From Hydractinia symbiolongicarpus (lineage: Eukaryota; Cnidaria; Hydrozoa; Anthoathecata; Hydractiniidae), in NCBI RefSeq assembly GCF_029227915.1, contig NC_079885.1:25857001-25917000 (forward strand): a stretch of DNA of 60,000 nt. The letters are read 5' to 3'. Shown piece by piece: positions 1-11,159 of this stretch. Both the position numbers and the translations under genes were made by a program. Positions within the stretch are counted from its first letter, which is position 1; every line of letters starts with the position of its first letter. The notes beneath the pieces were generated by a model, which was given only the letters and a program-made list of their open reading frames with translations, was not told the DNA's origin and did not search any database.

Positions 1-2278
1 CAGAAGGTTACTAAATTCGATGTTAGCGGAAGGATGCGGTTAACCTTTGTTTAAAAAACATAGATGTATTGAACAGTGCCCTATTTCCACCAACTATGCA
101 ACAAAAGCCATATTTGGTTTTGACACAGCACCAGGAAAACCAAAATTTCAAATTTTTCATTTGGGTTTTTAGCTTTATCCTAGTGACGTACGTTTAACCT
201 GATTGACGTCAGTTCATTCTAAGGTTTTTTAAATCGGATATCAAACATATAATAAAAAAATCCAATGTGCCTGACGCAATTAATATTGCTCGTTTAAATT
301 TACAGAACTTTCTACTTCCGGCTTTCACTGTAGCGTCCATTCCCATTTAAAAAATATTCATGCAGGTTTCGCAATAAATATATGAATGAAACACATATGA
401 AACATAGTTTTATCTCTTGACCGTCATGTTAGACCAGAAACGTATTTTCTAAGTTTACATTGAAAGAAAACAATCTGTTGATTGAATGTTCAATTGTCGA
501 CAAAATATGATGAAACACTATGACTAATTTCCAGCTTACCTACCAGAAGTGATCACATTAGTTGTTCTTATGTTAGAGTCGCGCATTTTGAACTTGTCAA
601 TGTCACAGCGGACTTATGAATTATCTTAGGTTATAGGACTGATGTTGGATTATTTGTTGGATCTTAAATTATTTGGCTAAATCCTTACTCTTTAAACATG
701 GTAATTGATGCTGGCGTCAACACGACTATTTTTTATCAGTTTCGCAACCTTCGCGGACCACGATGAGAATTATTTCGTTGTGAAGGGTGTGTTAAAGAAT
801 GCCATTAGCAAATTTCACACGCTCTGTACCTGGTCTGCGTGTGCGCAAAAAAAGCGACTTCACAGTAGTGAACTTTTCACCCTTTTGTCCGTGTTTGAAA
901 AATGACGAAAAAACTGCCTTTATTTCATCAATGTTATCCATGATTGTTACCGAATAAACATGACGTCAATAAAAAGAAAAAATGTTTAATGAGAATATCA
1001 TCTTAACTAATCGCATTTTAACGGGATACAAAATGTGCTCATCAAAACCTCTAAATGCTCTTTAAGAATCGCCGATAAAATTGATTGGTCAGAATTAAAT
1101 TGCCAAACTTAATAGATAAAATCGATTATTCATAGTACAATTAAGAGTATATCAATGTGAATTAGGTGTTTTTTTTAAACATTGTTTTTGGATCTTTCCA
1201 ATCAAAACATTTTACCAAAATTAGAACCTATTTCAAACCAAACTTTCATCTACGTCCGCAAAAACAAAAACATTATTATTAGAAAAGGGAATAATATAGG
1301 CACATCCAGTCTTAGTTGAAAGTTAAAAGTTTTTATAAAAAATTTTATCGTGAATTGTCCGCAATAATTTAAAGTTAACTCCTGCGTTTTAAACCGCAAA
1401 ATTCTCTAGTTATGAATTACTTTGACAGAAAAAGTGCTCACTGTCAACTACGCCAGTAGTGATCATGGAAGAAAATGTTTACGTTAACGACGAAAGATAC
1501 GTCTCCAAATTATCGCAAAATATATATAGGCGTCAGTTTTAAGCGAAAATGTTACATGTAAAAATCTGAATTTACACAAATAATTTAGTTTCATGACTAA
1601 ACATACATTGATCCAAATGTAAATACGACAACTTTTTCACGCCAAAAGTACCACCATCCTTGTTAATTTTGCTTTCGCAAATCACTTTGTATTTCTCAAA
1701 AAATAATTTAAACTATCAGCGTATACTAACTACCCAGTAGGGAAAGAAGTATTTCTCGGAAATTATAATACCCGTTTTTTTGCCTGTGAGCCAAAAAACT
1801 GTAGCTGCTAGTAACAATGGCGGAATCCTCATGAATTTTTTCATAGAGTAATATAGCTAAAAATATTGCAAGCTAATTTTGGTTAAATTATAAAAACAAC
1901 GCACATTCAATTTTATTAATAAAGAAATATTCTTTGATGTTAAAGATGTTGAAGGACACGTATTCTGTTGAACATCTTGCTCATGAAATATCGCCTTTCT
2001 TTACAAGGAAATTATATGACGTCGAAGGATCAATTGTATATTTCCCAACGGTTAATTAGCAAAGCGGAAACACGCTGTCAAGATATATTTACATAGAAAC
2101 TATAGCTTCAAACAATATAAAGGGTAAGACAGATCTAAACTTGCACAGATGAACGTAGAAACAAGAACTGCGAAAATCAGAAAGTTCTGTTATTCACAAA
2201 ATGTTGAAATTTTGTGATTTGTGTAACTTACTGGAAATCACTCATAATTGGCAACGGAGTATTAGCTTAATTAGATAG
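1..2278. other. No recognisable gene
   Basis: AT-rich sequence without a convincing coding exon, tandem repeat or recognised mobile-element end. A 66-codon open frame at 705-905 has no recognisable domain and I do not call it. Two perfect TGACGTCA palindromes (CRE/bZIP-type sites) occur at 204-211 and 961-968, but nothing shows that they are used. Confidence 0.5.
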
Positions 2279-2332
2279 AAGAAAAGTCACGACCTTAGCG
2301 ACAATTTAACTAAAGATATTGGAAGTTTTGTA

Positions 2333-2920
2333 TTGAAAAGGCGACATACATATGCTCATAAAAGCAAACATGTGAAGAGCATTCTAACACAGACAGCGTA
2401 CAAAATGTTGCCGAACAAAGTGAAAAATGTTGGCTTACCAACACAGATGAATTCACATACGAGAAGTATTAATCCGTTCAATATTAATAAAGTACACAAC
2501 CAAAAGCGCCACGCCTTGTATAAACGAGCAAACACGACAAATCACGAAGACGATTTAAGTATAAGCGAACTGGAGTCAACCTTTGGTACAAATGTTTGGT
2601 ATCACGGTCAGCTTGATATTTTATATAATTTCCATGAAAACAAAGGGTGCGAAATAACTGAGGAAACATCTGTACTAAACGGGTCAATTATTGCAAAAGT
2701 TGACGAAATTGGTGAAGTTACATGCACGGTGATATATACTTTGGGGCATGATACTTGTGTGGAGAAAATCCCGTGTGTTTACGGAGAATACTGTTTAGAC
2801 TTTTCGGACAAATACCAACCACGGTTTGAAAGTTTAAAGAAACTCGTTGTATACTTAATCGAACAAAAGTTTTTGCGAAGAGTGACATTTGTTTGGTTAA
2901 TTGAGAACGGTTTAGGCTAA
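2333..2920 (+). CDS. SH2-like domain protein, probable last exon or single exon
   Basis: The frame is open from about 2279 and ends at 2918-2920. The first ATG is at 2405, so this is either an exon entered by splicing or a gene starting there. The C-terminal half follows an SH2 domain: WYHG at residues 89-92 (counted from 2333), then GSII followed by AK at 117-122 where the phosphotyrosine-binding FLVRES strand should be, and RFESLKKLV near 164-172, the usual last helix. SH2 domains bind phosphotyrosine peptides in cytoplasmic signalling, and the key residue is the Arg of FLVR. Here that place holds Lys, so binding may be altered or lost. The N-terminal ~85 residues are basic and unrecognised. 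No poly-A signal is obvious. Other possibilities are a decayed exon of a Shc- or tensin-like adaptor. Confidence 0.5.
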   Translation: MKRRHTYAHKSKHVKSILTQTAYKMLPNKVKNVGLPTQMNSHTRSINPFNINKVHNQKRHALYKRANTTNHEDDLSISELESTFGTNVWYHGQLDILYNFHENKGCEITEETSVLNGSIIAKVDEIGEVTCTVIYTLGHDTCVEKIPCVYGEYCLDFSDKYQPRFESLKKLVVYLIEQKFLRRVTFVWLIENGLG

Positions 2921-3053
2921 TCAGATTTAATATTTAATTCAGAGTAATTTATTAGTGTAAATTTGTAAAAAAAATTAGTTTGGTCGCAAAAAAGAGTAAA
3001 TCTTTTTATTTAAAACAAAATAATTTTTAAAAACAGTTTTAATCGGACAAAAC

Positions 3054-3332
3054 TCAGACAATCTCCAAAGATAAAGGCATGTCTGGGTGTAGCGCTTTAT
3101 AAACGAAAAACAGACTCGGACTTAATATTCTGATTTTGTCGTGAATTTTCAAGCCATTCTTTGTTATGAGCAAAAGAAATTTGATGGTTTTATTGACCCA
3201 GTTAGCCTGTTTAGTTCCTATTACTGCTATCAACGACCTTTCTAGCGCATTTAAAGCTCCCAATCGCTCAATCAGATAACGGCCTAAGAAATCAAGACGC
3301 AAAGAGATATTTTCAGACCTTTGGAACCCCAA
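3054..3332 (-). CDS. PTB-like domain exon (tentative)
   Basis: An open frame of about 92 codons on the minus strand ends with TGA at 3054-3056. It has no in-frame ATG near its 5' end, so it is probably an exon. It fits the first half of a phosphotyrosine-binding (PTB/PID) fold: an FLGRYLIE strand, a following Ala/Leu helix, then FLLLITKNGLKIHDK, which resembles the second-strand pattern of PTB domains (hydrophobic strand, then GLK or GIK and D). The second half of the fold is missing or spliced elsewhere. PTB domains read NPxY-type sites in membrane-proximal signalling. It converges on the SH2-like frame at 2333-2920, with 133 bases between them. Because they lie on opposite strands they cannot be exons of one Shc- or tensin-like transcript unless one part has been inverted. 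The similarity is from motif pattern only. Confidence 0.35.
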   Translation of the reverse strand: MGFQRSENISLRLDFLGRYLIERLGALNALERSLIAVIGTKQANWVNKTIKFLLLITKNGLKIHDKIRILSPSLFFVYKALHPDMPLSLEIV

Positions 3333-4289
3333 AAAGCAACACAGTATTATTAAACTCTTCTACAGATACATATGTGCCTAAAATGAAAAAAATTGCATCC
3401 TTAATTTAGCATAAATTCATTAGTATTTATCGTTGCAAAAATACGCAGAAAGTTAATAACGCAAAATGCAGCAGCTTTTTTTCATAGATCGACATCCTTG
3501 AGGAATATGAAATTTCAAAACTATTCCACAGCAGTTAGATGGAAGCGTTGCGTATTTAGTTCACGTATTTTTCTGCAAAAAATTAATAATACGCAACGAC
3601 TAGAGAATTCTTCAAACGTTGAAACTTTCACAAATGCCGAAGTTATATCCCGGCTGGTAGATCTACCCGCGAACGTTTGCGTGAGATATTTGCAACTCGT
3701 AACCTTAGCAACTGGGAATTTTATTTTCTCGCTTTGAGAACGAAATACTGGAGATGCACGAAAAAAGGTGGACTAAAGCGCTGGAGAAAATTCTTGAACG
3801 AGGCTACAGAAATGGTTAAGGCCCTTATTTTATAAAACAGCAACTTTCAAATTACAAATAAAACTTTAGTTTTAAATTTTACCCATTTTTTGCCAATTAT
3901 TTTCAAGGATGAATCATAATTACATAACATTTGCAGGTTCCTTTTTCTGTTGAAGAAAGAAGTTCAGTAAAAGACAATGAGAACGAATTGGTGTGTATTC
4001 AAAAATGTGGTATTTTCAGTTTTTGCTATCACATATAAGAGCAGCAATATGATTTTATGACATAAATCTATTTAATTGTCAAATTCTGGGAGTGTTTTTT
4101 TTCAAATAAATATATAAAACTACAAAAAATCAAGGTTTTATTTTTGCATAACATGACTTACAAGCAGCAGTATTTTTCAATATTACAGTTATTTTTACTG
4201 AACTCAAATAATTTATTATTACTAGACTCCCGCTAACTTTCAACAACTGATTACAAAAATGACGAAGTAAGTAAATTGTATTTTACCTG
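3333..4289. other. Unassigned interval
   Basis: No gene is recognised. There is an inverted repeat with arms near 3547-3556 (gttgcgtatt) and about 3590 (aatacgcaac), so the RNA could form a hairpin. A short frame at 3498-3737 shows no domain. Confidence 0.4.
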
Positions 4290-4530
4290 AACATTTGAAA
4301 TGCCTTTGTCGCAAGATTTTTACACCTATAAAAGAGTTTATTCTTTTTGAATTTTCTGAACAACAAACCCATTTTTTTATAATCTCTGTTTTGTGTCACA
4401 TCACACCTTTTTTAATAAGTACTGACCTTTTTTGCCATAACATAAATAAATGTATTATTTTACGGCTACTATGGGCAAAGAAAGGATGGATAATTTATGA
4501 TATAGTAGAAAGGATGCGGTGCGTTTTTTA
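4290..4530. repeat. Direct repeat, copy 1 of 2
   Basis: This segment is alignable by eye with 6190-6425. Shared blocks include tataatctct, the string acataaataaatgta and the following ggctact. The two copies bracket the LINE fossil in the same orientation, so they are either a local duplication or two copies of an interspersed repeat. Confidence 0.6.
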
Positions 4531-4682
4531 ATAATTTAATTATTAATTTTTTGTATTTTTGTTAGGCATGATTATTATTTTTCCCATTTACTTCATTTGA
4601 AGGTAGATAGTTATGTATAAAGTGAAAGGTTCCTTTTGATTTTCGCTACAGCAAAATCGTTTATGACAGGTTACGACAGGTA

Positions 4683-5612
4683 AGCAAAATCGTCTTAGTA
4701 AACTACTGCACATCAGACGTCATTGCTGAGGGATCATAAGGTGTCCCACGAGGATCTGCCCTTGGCCCTTTACTTTTTCTTGTGTACAATAATGACCTGA
4801 AATCGACCATACAACTTTCTTTCTTCCATCTTTATGCCGATGACACAATAATCATTTGCAGTTGTGACTCGACCCAAGAACTGAAATTGTCATTAGAGTA
4901 GGATTTAAAAGATATAAGTAACTGGCTCAAGTTAAATAAACTCACTATTAATACTAGTAAGACAGAAGTTATATTTTTTGGTAATAAGTCCAGATTAAGG
5001 TCTTGCAATAATGTAGCTATTCGTTATGATGGAATTCCTTTGGTATCTAAAAGCAAAGTGAAGTATCTTGGTGTGGTTTTTGATAAAAATTTGAGCTGAA
5101 AAAATAAGATAAAAAGTCTTGTCGGTAAATCTTATCACAAAATTAGTAAAATAAGATACATCAGTTCCAACTTGACATCTGACACCAAAAATTTATTAGT
5201 TAATGCCTTATTTATACTACTGTTCTTCTGCATGGTGCAATGCTAACAAGTCTGTATTGAATACAGCAGATACGTTGTACAAGAATATAAGCACATTTAT
5301 AAGTAAACCATATATTGAATTGGAGAATTTACTAAACTTTAATCATGGCATTACTATTTTTAAATCCATCCATAAAACAGCCCCAAGTTATTAAGTGGAA
5401 AAATTGCACTTGTAAAATCTAGTCACAGTCACAACACTCGAGCTCCTTCAGACTATATGTTAACGATGCATCCAAATGGGTCCAGATGTTTTAGGAGATC
5501 CTTTAAAGTCCGATCACCTAGGCTCTGGAACAGTCTTCCTTCTGAGTTAAGAACTTTGCAGAGTTTGTTACAATTCAAGGCTTCTAGTAAACATTTCAAG
5601 CTACGGTCTTAA
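4683..5612 (+). pseudogene. Non-LTR retrotransposon (LINE) reverse transcriptase, 3' part
   Basis: The frames give the hallmark order of a non-LTR reverse transcriptase: GVPRGSALGPLLFLVYNNDL (about 4740-4800), the catalytic YADD box (4831-4842), WLKLNKLTINTSKTE, then KYLGVVFD. The C-terminal part follows with SAWCNANKSVL, ISKPYIELENLL and finally RRSFKVRSPRLWNSLP, ending at a TAA at 5610-5612. In-frame stops (for example before GVPRG and after LSLE) and frame changes around 5200-5450 make it dead. The endonuclease and N-terminal RT are absent, as expected for a 5'-truncated copy. The pattern fits Jockey/CR1-type clades; exact clade is not resolved. It encoded the enzyme that copies the element's RNA into DNA at a nicked target. 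Confidence 0.85.
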
Positions 5613-6189
5613 TCTTAATCTAATTTTTCTTATATAAATTCACTAATAGTTTTTTATTCTATAATGTTTTTATTGTTAATAAACAATAAACTATTTTTAA
5701 CCTATTTGTTTAAAAATTATTACTCCCACAATATAACGATATTTACAAATCTTCAGTGGCCCCCAGTGGAAAGAATTGTTATTGTTGTCTAAAAGCAAAG
5801 CGATTTTTCTTGGCTATTATTACTATTATTATTATTATTATTATTTCTAATTAACGAATTCATTATTTAAAATATTAGCATATAAAACAATATTCCTGCC
5901 CTTTATTTGACATAACTGTCGTAGAAGTCTTTTGTTAATACGTAAACATATGACCATGGCAAAATGTTAGTTATATTTTATTATAGTATTATTCTAATAC
6001 TATATATATATATATATACTCGGCTTTTAGCACAAAAATAAGTCAACATTCCCGAGTCCATACCCTATGTATAATATATTTTTTATTTTGCTGTTATCAG
6101 GAAACTAACGGAAGAAAGCAACATGCTGTATGCGTAATACCTACATTTGTAAAAAATGTAAGCAGTACTATCAAGTTCAAGTCTTCAAT
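5613..6189. other. Intergenic sequence with microsatellites
   Basis: Follows the LINE stop codon. It contains a (TTA)n run at about 5818-5847 and a (TA)n run at 6001-6019. No coding signal is seen. Confidence 0.6.
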
Positions 6190-6425
6190 TTACTTAAAAT
6201 ATATCTCCAAATGTTTAAAACACCTTATTTTCTTTGAATTTTAGGAACAACGAAGTGATTTTTTATAATCTCTTCTTCGTATCACATAACACCTTTTTAA
6301 AAATCCTGACCTTATTATGCTATAACATAAATAAATGTATCATTTATAGGCTACTGTGGACGAGACAGATGATATAGAGGAGAGTGAAAAGGATGTGCTG
6401 CGTTGTTTAAATAATGATACATATT
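6190..6425. repeat. Direct repeat, copy 2 of 2
   Basis: This is the second copy of the 4290-4530 segment. Here the block after the possible acceptor tttatag reads as a short open stretch rich in Asp and Glu (about 6350-6425), whereas copy 1 is altered at that point. It may preserve a small exon of an unknown gene. Confidence 0.5.
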
Positions 6426-6855
6426 TATAGTTATATCTATCTATCTAATTTTAATTTGCATCCAATGGTTCTTTGCGTAATAAACGTTACTATTTATTTT
6501 ATAAGGTACTTTTGGATATCATTCTTTAATTGTCCCTCCTTTCCCGCCAGAAGTATGATATTATTGCTTATCATATATTTTGAGTTTTTCTAGCAACTTG
6601 ATTGGCTAATCTGCACGAAATATATGCTGTATTTTGTTTTTTAAATTGAAAAACGAGAGCAATTTTTACATATACAGAGTGCAAAAAGCTTGGCTGATTA
6701 TTTAGTGTGCAAAAGCTTATTTTTCCTTTACTGGTTGAAAATTCGTAGCGAAAACCTATTATGTTCTTAAAAAAGAAAACTTGCGGTGAATTTATTTTCA
6801 CAGATATACATGTTTCAACGTAAGGAAGGGGTTACCACTGTTCCTAAAAAAAGAG

Positions 6856-7335
6856 ATGTGTATTTTGCTACCATTTTTAGGGCCTTTGTCTTTACAAGTG
6901 CGTACCAGATTATTTAAACTACTTAGTTCGTTTTTCTCTCATTGTAAACTCAAAGTAGTATTTACTTCTAACATGCTCCTGAGTAATTATTTCTTATTTA
7001 AAGATCGTATACCGAAACTTCTATGCTCTGCACTTGCTTATTATGGCAAGTCTGTTCGCCATTTTAAGGTTTGCATGTCCGAACACATGGGAGTTTCGCC
7101 ACTGACTGGTAAGAAAGGTTGTTAAGGTTTCGCAGTCTACTGCTGTATTACATTATATTTTGGACTCTCCTTTATGTTCTCCATCATCTTTTAAATTTTA
7201 ATATTCTAATGCGTGAGTCTAATAATTTTAAAGTCACCCTGAAGGAGAGTCTGCTCATTGAGCGAGATCGACCATTCCTTAATAAGTCGGTTTAGTCTAT
7301 GCCTCTTGAGCTATTTTGATACGATTGTTATACGA
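6856..7335 (+). pseudogene. Penelope-like (GIY-YIG) retroelement C-terminal fragment
   Basis: The frame at 6856-7125 gives LPFLGPLSLQVRTRLFKLL, LFKDRIPK, AYYGKSVRHFKV and SEHMGVSPLTGKK. After a frame change the ending FKVTLKESLLIERDRPFLNK and SMPLELF appears (about 7227-7310). This order (rrlkkl, FKDRIPK, tYYGKT.RHFKVR, EHmGiSpLTGK, KESLLI, LNK..PLELF) is typical of the C-terminal region with a GIY-YIG nuclease in Penelope-like elements and related retroelements. The cysteine-containing part normally between FKDRIPK and YYGK is deleted, so the nuclease is broken. The GIY-YIG nuclease would nick target DNA for retrotransposition. No reverse-transcriptase part is seen upstream. Confidence 0.75.
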
Positions 7336-7693
7336 GTCATTAATTTTATTGTTACTTTGTACTTTATTTTAAAACGCGATGAATTTGTTAAAAGATTGTA
7401 TGATCATGCTCGCATGAAGCGGGCGAAAGCGTACATGAAATTGTCAAAAAAATAGTTGTTTTTTTTTCTCTCCAAAATCTACATAAATCATGATTCGAAA
7501 ATTTTTTTCTGTTTCAACAGTCATTAAATAGTCATTATTTATGGGGCACGGACTCTCCACTGGGGATGAAAAACAATTGAATTATATCAGTGAACTCGAA
7601 AGAATTATATAATAGCACGACGATGGAGTTCTTTGTTTTCTCCTTTCGGTGTTATGTCTACTTAACTTATTATACATCTGTGGTTCTTATTAA
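7336..7693. other. Unassigned interval
   Basis: No gene recognised. A basic open stretch at about 7375-7455 (ending KAYMKLSKK) may be a remnant of an unidentified protein. Confidence 0.4.
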
Positions 7694-8246
7694 ATGTTGT
7701 CCACAAGTATTTTTTTCACGGAGGCTAATACGAACCAATTCACTACAACAGATGAAAAAGAAATAACGTCACTACAAAATAAATCAAAAAGTGAAAATAC
7801 AAATAAAGCAACTAATTATTGGTTACGTGTCTATCAATCATGGGCAAAATTCAGAAAATCCAATAAACATATTAGTTTGTACCCACCGGACCGGTTGAAC
7901 AATGTCTTAGAGAGATTTTAAGCTTAAGCGGAAAAGATTATGAGCCAACATCACTGGCAAATTTACAAGCAACTATTGAAAGGAAATTGAAAGAAAACAA
8001 TTATAAAGTTTCAACTTTGACAGATAGAGCTTTAAGGGATCAATGGATGTATTGGAGGGAAAAGTCAATCTACTACGAGAAAAAGGCATGGGTAAGAAGC
8101 CACATAAAGCAGCTAGCCGGGACGTCAAAATCCCAAATTTGGCGGACTGTCTAAAACGTTTAAACTCTCTTTTTAGAATGGCTGAAAAGATGACTAGTTC
8201 TGAGAAGCAAGATTTTCAAAAAAGTATGGGACTTTTAGAAGTTTAA
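7694..8246 (+). pseudogene. Tyrosine-recombinase-like fragment (KIAA1958/ZMYM/QRICH1, Crypton-related N-terminal region)
   Basis: The first frame (7694-7921) contains NTNKATNYWLRVYQSWAKFR and LNNVLERF. After a frameshift near 7915 comes GKDYEPTSLANLQATIERKL. After a second near 8035 comes VLEGKVNLLREKGMGKKPHK. This reproduces the N-terminal SAM-like/core-binding region of the proteins related to Crypton tyrosine recombinases (order: NT.KAT..w...f..W, Y.P.SL..i...i.R.L, vL..K...L...G.G.kph.a). The catalytic recombinase domain is not seen. Two frameshifts make it a pseudogene unless small introns hide them. Family assignment is from memory of the pattern. Confidence 0.6.
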
Positions 8247-8344
8247 AATGCTCTATATTTTTGGAGAAGATATATGTTTTTATGCATTTTGGAAAAGTTA
8301 TTTGTCTGTAAACTTCCCCTACTTTGATGGCACAGCTGAATTAA

Positions 8345-8551
8345 GAAAGTGAGCTGGATAAAGGTTTAAGAGACATAATTGAACTTTTTGATGATCATGA
8401 GAGATTAGCTCAGGAGGAGAACCAGTTAAAAAAACAAAAACTTGAAGATGAAGCTTCTCAAGCTGAAGATCTGCGTTTAGCTTCTTTGGAGACTTTTGGA
8501 GAAGAGAATAGGAGTAACTCCATCGCAATGCAGATAAAACTAGTCTTTTAA
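8345..8551 (+). CDS. Short coiled-coil reading frame, probably Myb/Harbinger-associated
   Basis: An open frame of about 68 codons bounded by TAA codons. It is strongly charged with a heptad look (DHERLAQEENQLKKQKLEDE). Such C-terminal coiled coils are common in the Myb-like accessory proteins of PIF/Harbinger elements, and another one lies at 9557-9843. No start codon or splice site is certain, and it may be a remnant. Confidence 0.3.
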   Translation, partial: ESELDKGLRDIIELFDDHERLAQEENQLKKQKLEDEASQAEDLRLASLETFGEENRSNSIAMQIKLVF

Positions 8552-9556
8552 GACGGAAAGTTTAATTAAAAAAAGGAGGTTTCTCTCCAAAGAATAAGAA
8601 GCTGCTGGAGAACTTCTGTATTCTCCCCTTTACAGGGATAATCGGAATGTTAATGGATTTCGACTTTACTGAAACAAACACCTATGAATGTGGAAACACA
8701 AGGATTGGTGAAATTCACTCATGCACGGTGGGCCAAAACGACCCGAAAAATGCTTAACTAAATCGTCCATCAAAATCGGCCCAGAAATTTCGAATCGGCA
8801 CATTTCTGTCCGCGTAATATGAAACGATTTGCAAGAAACTTTGAAGATCTGGTACTCGTTTTACACGTATACGAGCGCGATAACATTTCTTGATTCAAAC
8901 AGAGGAAAGCACAAGCTTTTCGTTGAATATAAACACTTGATACTTCAGCGTCGGTAAGTCTTCTATTTCAGCAAGCTCTTTTATGGAATTTTTTACTTTT
9001 TTCTGTTGGTAGGTCATAGAGATGGAGTATAGAATGATACCAGCTTCGCTTTTCCACTTCTAAGTCGATGTTTCCCTGAAACTACAGCAGTTGTACCAAC
9101 TTTCTATTGTTTTAGATTTTTGTTTCTCCAAAATTATTCTCTCTAAATGAGCTAGCAATATCAGGGTATTTCACTCCTTGGTGCGTCACGGCAGCCATTT
9201 TTGTTGAACAGTTGTTGTCTCTTTTAGGTGTTATAAGACTTGTTATAAGACTTGTTTCCAGTGGAACGTGGTGATTTCAATTCCTATGTAGCCTTGGAAA
9301 AGAAAAGCATTTCTTACGTAGAAATAATAAACTTTCATCTTGACAATGTGCTTGTTAGCATTCGCCGCAAAATCAATGCAAAATCAACTTTAAAAAGTCC
9401 TTTCAGAATTTCAGTATTGGAACGAATTCTGCCAGCTGAGTAAGCATCCCCTGCCTCCTGCAAGACACCAGCCACATTCATTGACACCGTCCGCCAAAAC
9501 CAATAACTTTTGTTAAACTTTGGAAAAAGAAAAGTCGACAGCTGCAAATCGTATCG
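8552..9556. other. Unassigned interval between coiled-coil exons
   Basis: No domain is recognised in any frame. Short open frames at 9252-9443 (+) and 9335-9547 (-) overlap each other and show no family signature. It may be intron of a Harbinger accessory gene. Confidence 0.35.
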
Positions 9557-9843
9557 TTGTTGCTTTTACCTACTGACACACTAGAAGGAGAAAATCTGAT
9601 TCCTACTAATTTACAAAAGCGACGGTCAAATGATACCATTAGTTATCTCCGAGATAAAAGTGCAATGGATATGGAAATACGTAAGAAAGAGATGGAATTA
9701 AAACGAAAAGAAGTGCAAGGTATGCAGCAATTAATAAAACAACAGCAAAATCAAACACAACAACTATTGCAACAACAGCAACAAACGAACATGGCTTTTA
9801 TTGGAATGTTAAGCAAACTTCTTCCCCAAAACTCAAACCAGTA
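9557..9843 (+). CDS. Myb-like accessory protein of a PIF/Harbinger element, C-terminal exon
   Basis: About 95 codons ending at TAA 9842-9844 (coordinates to the nearest codon). The exon could be entered at the acceptor cactag just before the aaggag at about 9584. The protein has RRSNDTISYLRDKS followed by a charged helix (EIRKKEMELKRKEVQ) and a Gln-rich stretch (QQQQQTNMAFIGMLSKLLP). This is the C-terminal signature of Myb/SANT-like proteins that accompany Harbinger transposases, where the coiled coil multimerises the DNA-binding partner. The Harbinger transposase exon at 9989-10444 lies on the opposite strand 145 bases downstream, the usual convergent two-gene layout. Confidence 0.6.
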
Positions 9844-9988
9844 ACTTGTATATACATATATTGTTATGTTAAAGAGATATTTTAGTATATATATATATAG
9901 TCCATTTAACAAGTGTATGAACATGTTGAAATAAAAGTATAAAAACATAAAGCTGAATGTACTTTTTGCAAGTCAGATAAAAATTCTG

Positions 9989-10444
9989 TTATATAAAGTA
10001 GTTTCTTATTTGAGGTGGTGCAATGTCAAAATATTTTAATTGAACCATAAAAAGAAGATCAGCGTATATTTGGAGATTTACAGGAGACAACCAGGGTTGA
10101 TTAAAAGAAGTCAATAAATGATTCCAGTTGTTATAAACATAGTTCATGACATGGTTAGAAATCATTGATAATTGGGGTACTGGTCTTCCAAACCTGGGTA
10201 TCATGTCTAAAAACCTACAGGGATATGCATATCTTTTCCGAAGTATACACAAGCCCTCCATACCAGAAACGTTTAATCCATTATAGCATGCCAACACATC
10301 AGGAATGTCCAAGACTTCTTTTAACGTATAGATATCATCCTTTAAAAATCGAAATTCAGTTTTGCATTCATCTTCATTTAAGCCATGAAGCGCAAATTTC
10401 TTGTATTTCCAGTAAATCACCCTGATGTTGTTGGTGGAAACCAA
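9989..10444 (-). CDS. PIF/Harbinger transposase, N-terminal exon
   Basis: A 151-codon frame on the minus strand. It contains FRFLKDDIYTLKEVLDIPD, the conserved ...EGLCILRKRYAYPCRFLDM, then PRFGRPVPQLSMISNHV, WNHLL and LSPVNLQIYAD. This is the region ahead of the DDE catalytic core in Harbinger transposases, which are DDE nucleases that cut and paste with a 3-bp target duplication. The catalytic DGT and later motifs would be in the next exon, which is not found within reach. The frame begins without ATG, so an upstream exon is implied. Sequence after YAD departs from the family, which fits an intron donor there (possibly ATG|GTTCAA). Confidence 0.8.
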   Translation of the reverse strand: MVSTNNIRVIYWKYKKFALHGLNEDECKTEFRFLKDDIYTLKEVLDIPDVLACYNGLNVSGMEGLCILRKRYAYPCRFLDMIPRFGRPVPQLSMISNHVMNYVYNNWNHLLTSFNQPWLSPVNLQIYADLLFMVQLKYFDIAPPQIRNYFI

Positions 10445-11159
10445 GTATTTTCTTAAACTCGAGTTGACTCTCTGCTGATTTTACTGTCTGATCTACCTTC
10501 AAGTGTCCAGCCTCAAGTCTGGAGGAGAGTCTGAGAATAGAAGATCAGCGGAATCTCGCAGGAGAAGATGACCACTGATCTTAGCAGACTTTAGTACAGA
10601 GGATAGACGACTTTAGTACAGAGGATAGACTTTTTAAAGGTAAAGGGCATGGCGATGAAGCGGAATACAAACTTATGTTAGAAATAGAGTGATGGAGTCA
10701 CACAGTCACTTTCTTATGCAGAAAGAAAACTTTTGTTCTAGCGAAACAATACGAGATATCGGAACTTCGTTAATTAAAAAAGGCCATGTATTCGGGGAAT
10801 TAGAAGATGATGCAAAAACCACACTTTGTGAATGCCTCTATGGGAAGAAATATCTATAAATTTGACTTGCTCTACAGCGTCAATCATAAACTGTTAGGCA
10901 ACAGCTGAATCTGACAATGTTGAATTTATTGTTCGGCCAAGAAACTTAACTGGGTTTGCGAGAATAGATGGTATTGGTTCTTGCAGGACACAAAAAGGAG
11001 ACTGATCAAAACTTTTCCATTAGCTAGAACAATGCTTCGTGATTTTGAAGGTCTACAGACCATTCAAGCCCAAATGAAGGGCTGTTACACACCGATCCAA
11101 CAAGTTCTGAGTGTGAGGGAAAATATGTCATCCATAAAGGCCTTAATTGGAGGATGGTC
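10445..11159. other. Unassigned interval with a short tandem repeat
   Basis: A 20-bp unit (gactttagtacagaggatag) is repeated twice near 10589-10632. The open frame 10981-11159 that runs into the BEL integrase tail shows no retroelement motif, so this part is probably foreign sequence joined to it. Confidence 0.4.

Noticed and set aside
705-905. 66-codon frame
   Set aside because: No domain, no clear splice or start context; length expected by chance.
1-2278. CRE-like TGACGTCA sites as promoter evidence
   Set aside because: Two 8-bp sites in 2.3 kb without a gene start nearby do not support a regulatory call.
10981-11159. Start of BEL integrase in copy a
   Set aside because: The frame is open, but motifs expected before CQIEAI (for example GGxWE and a helix) are absent.
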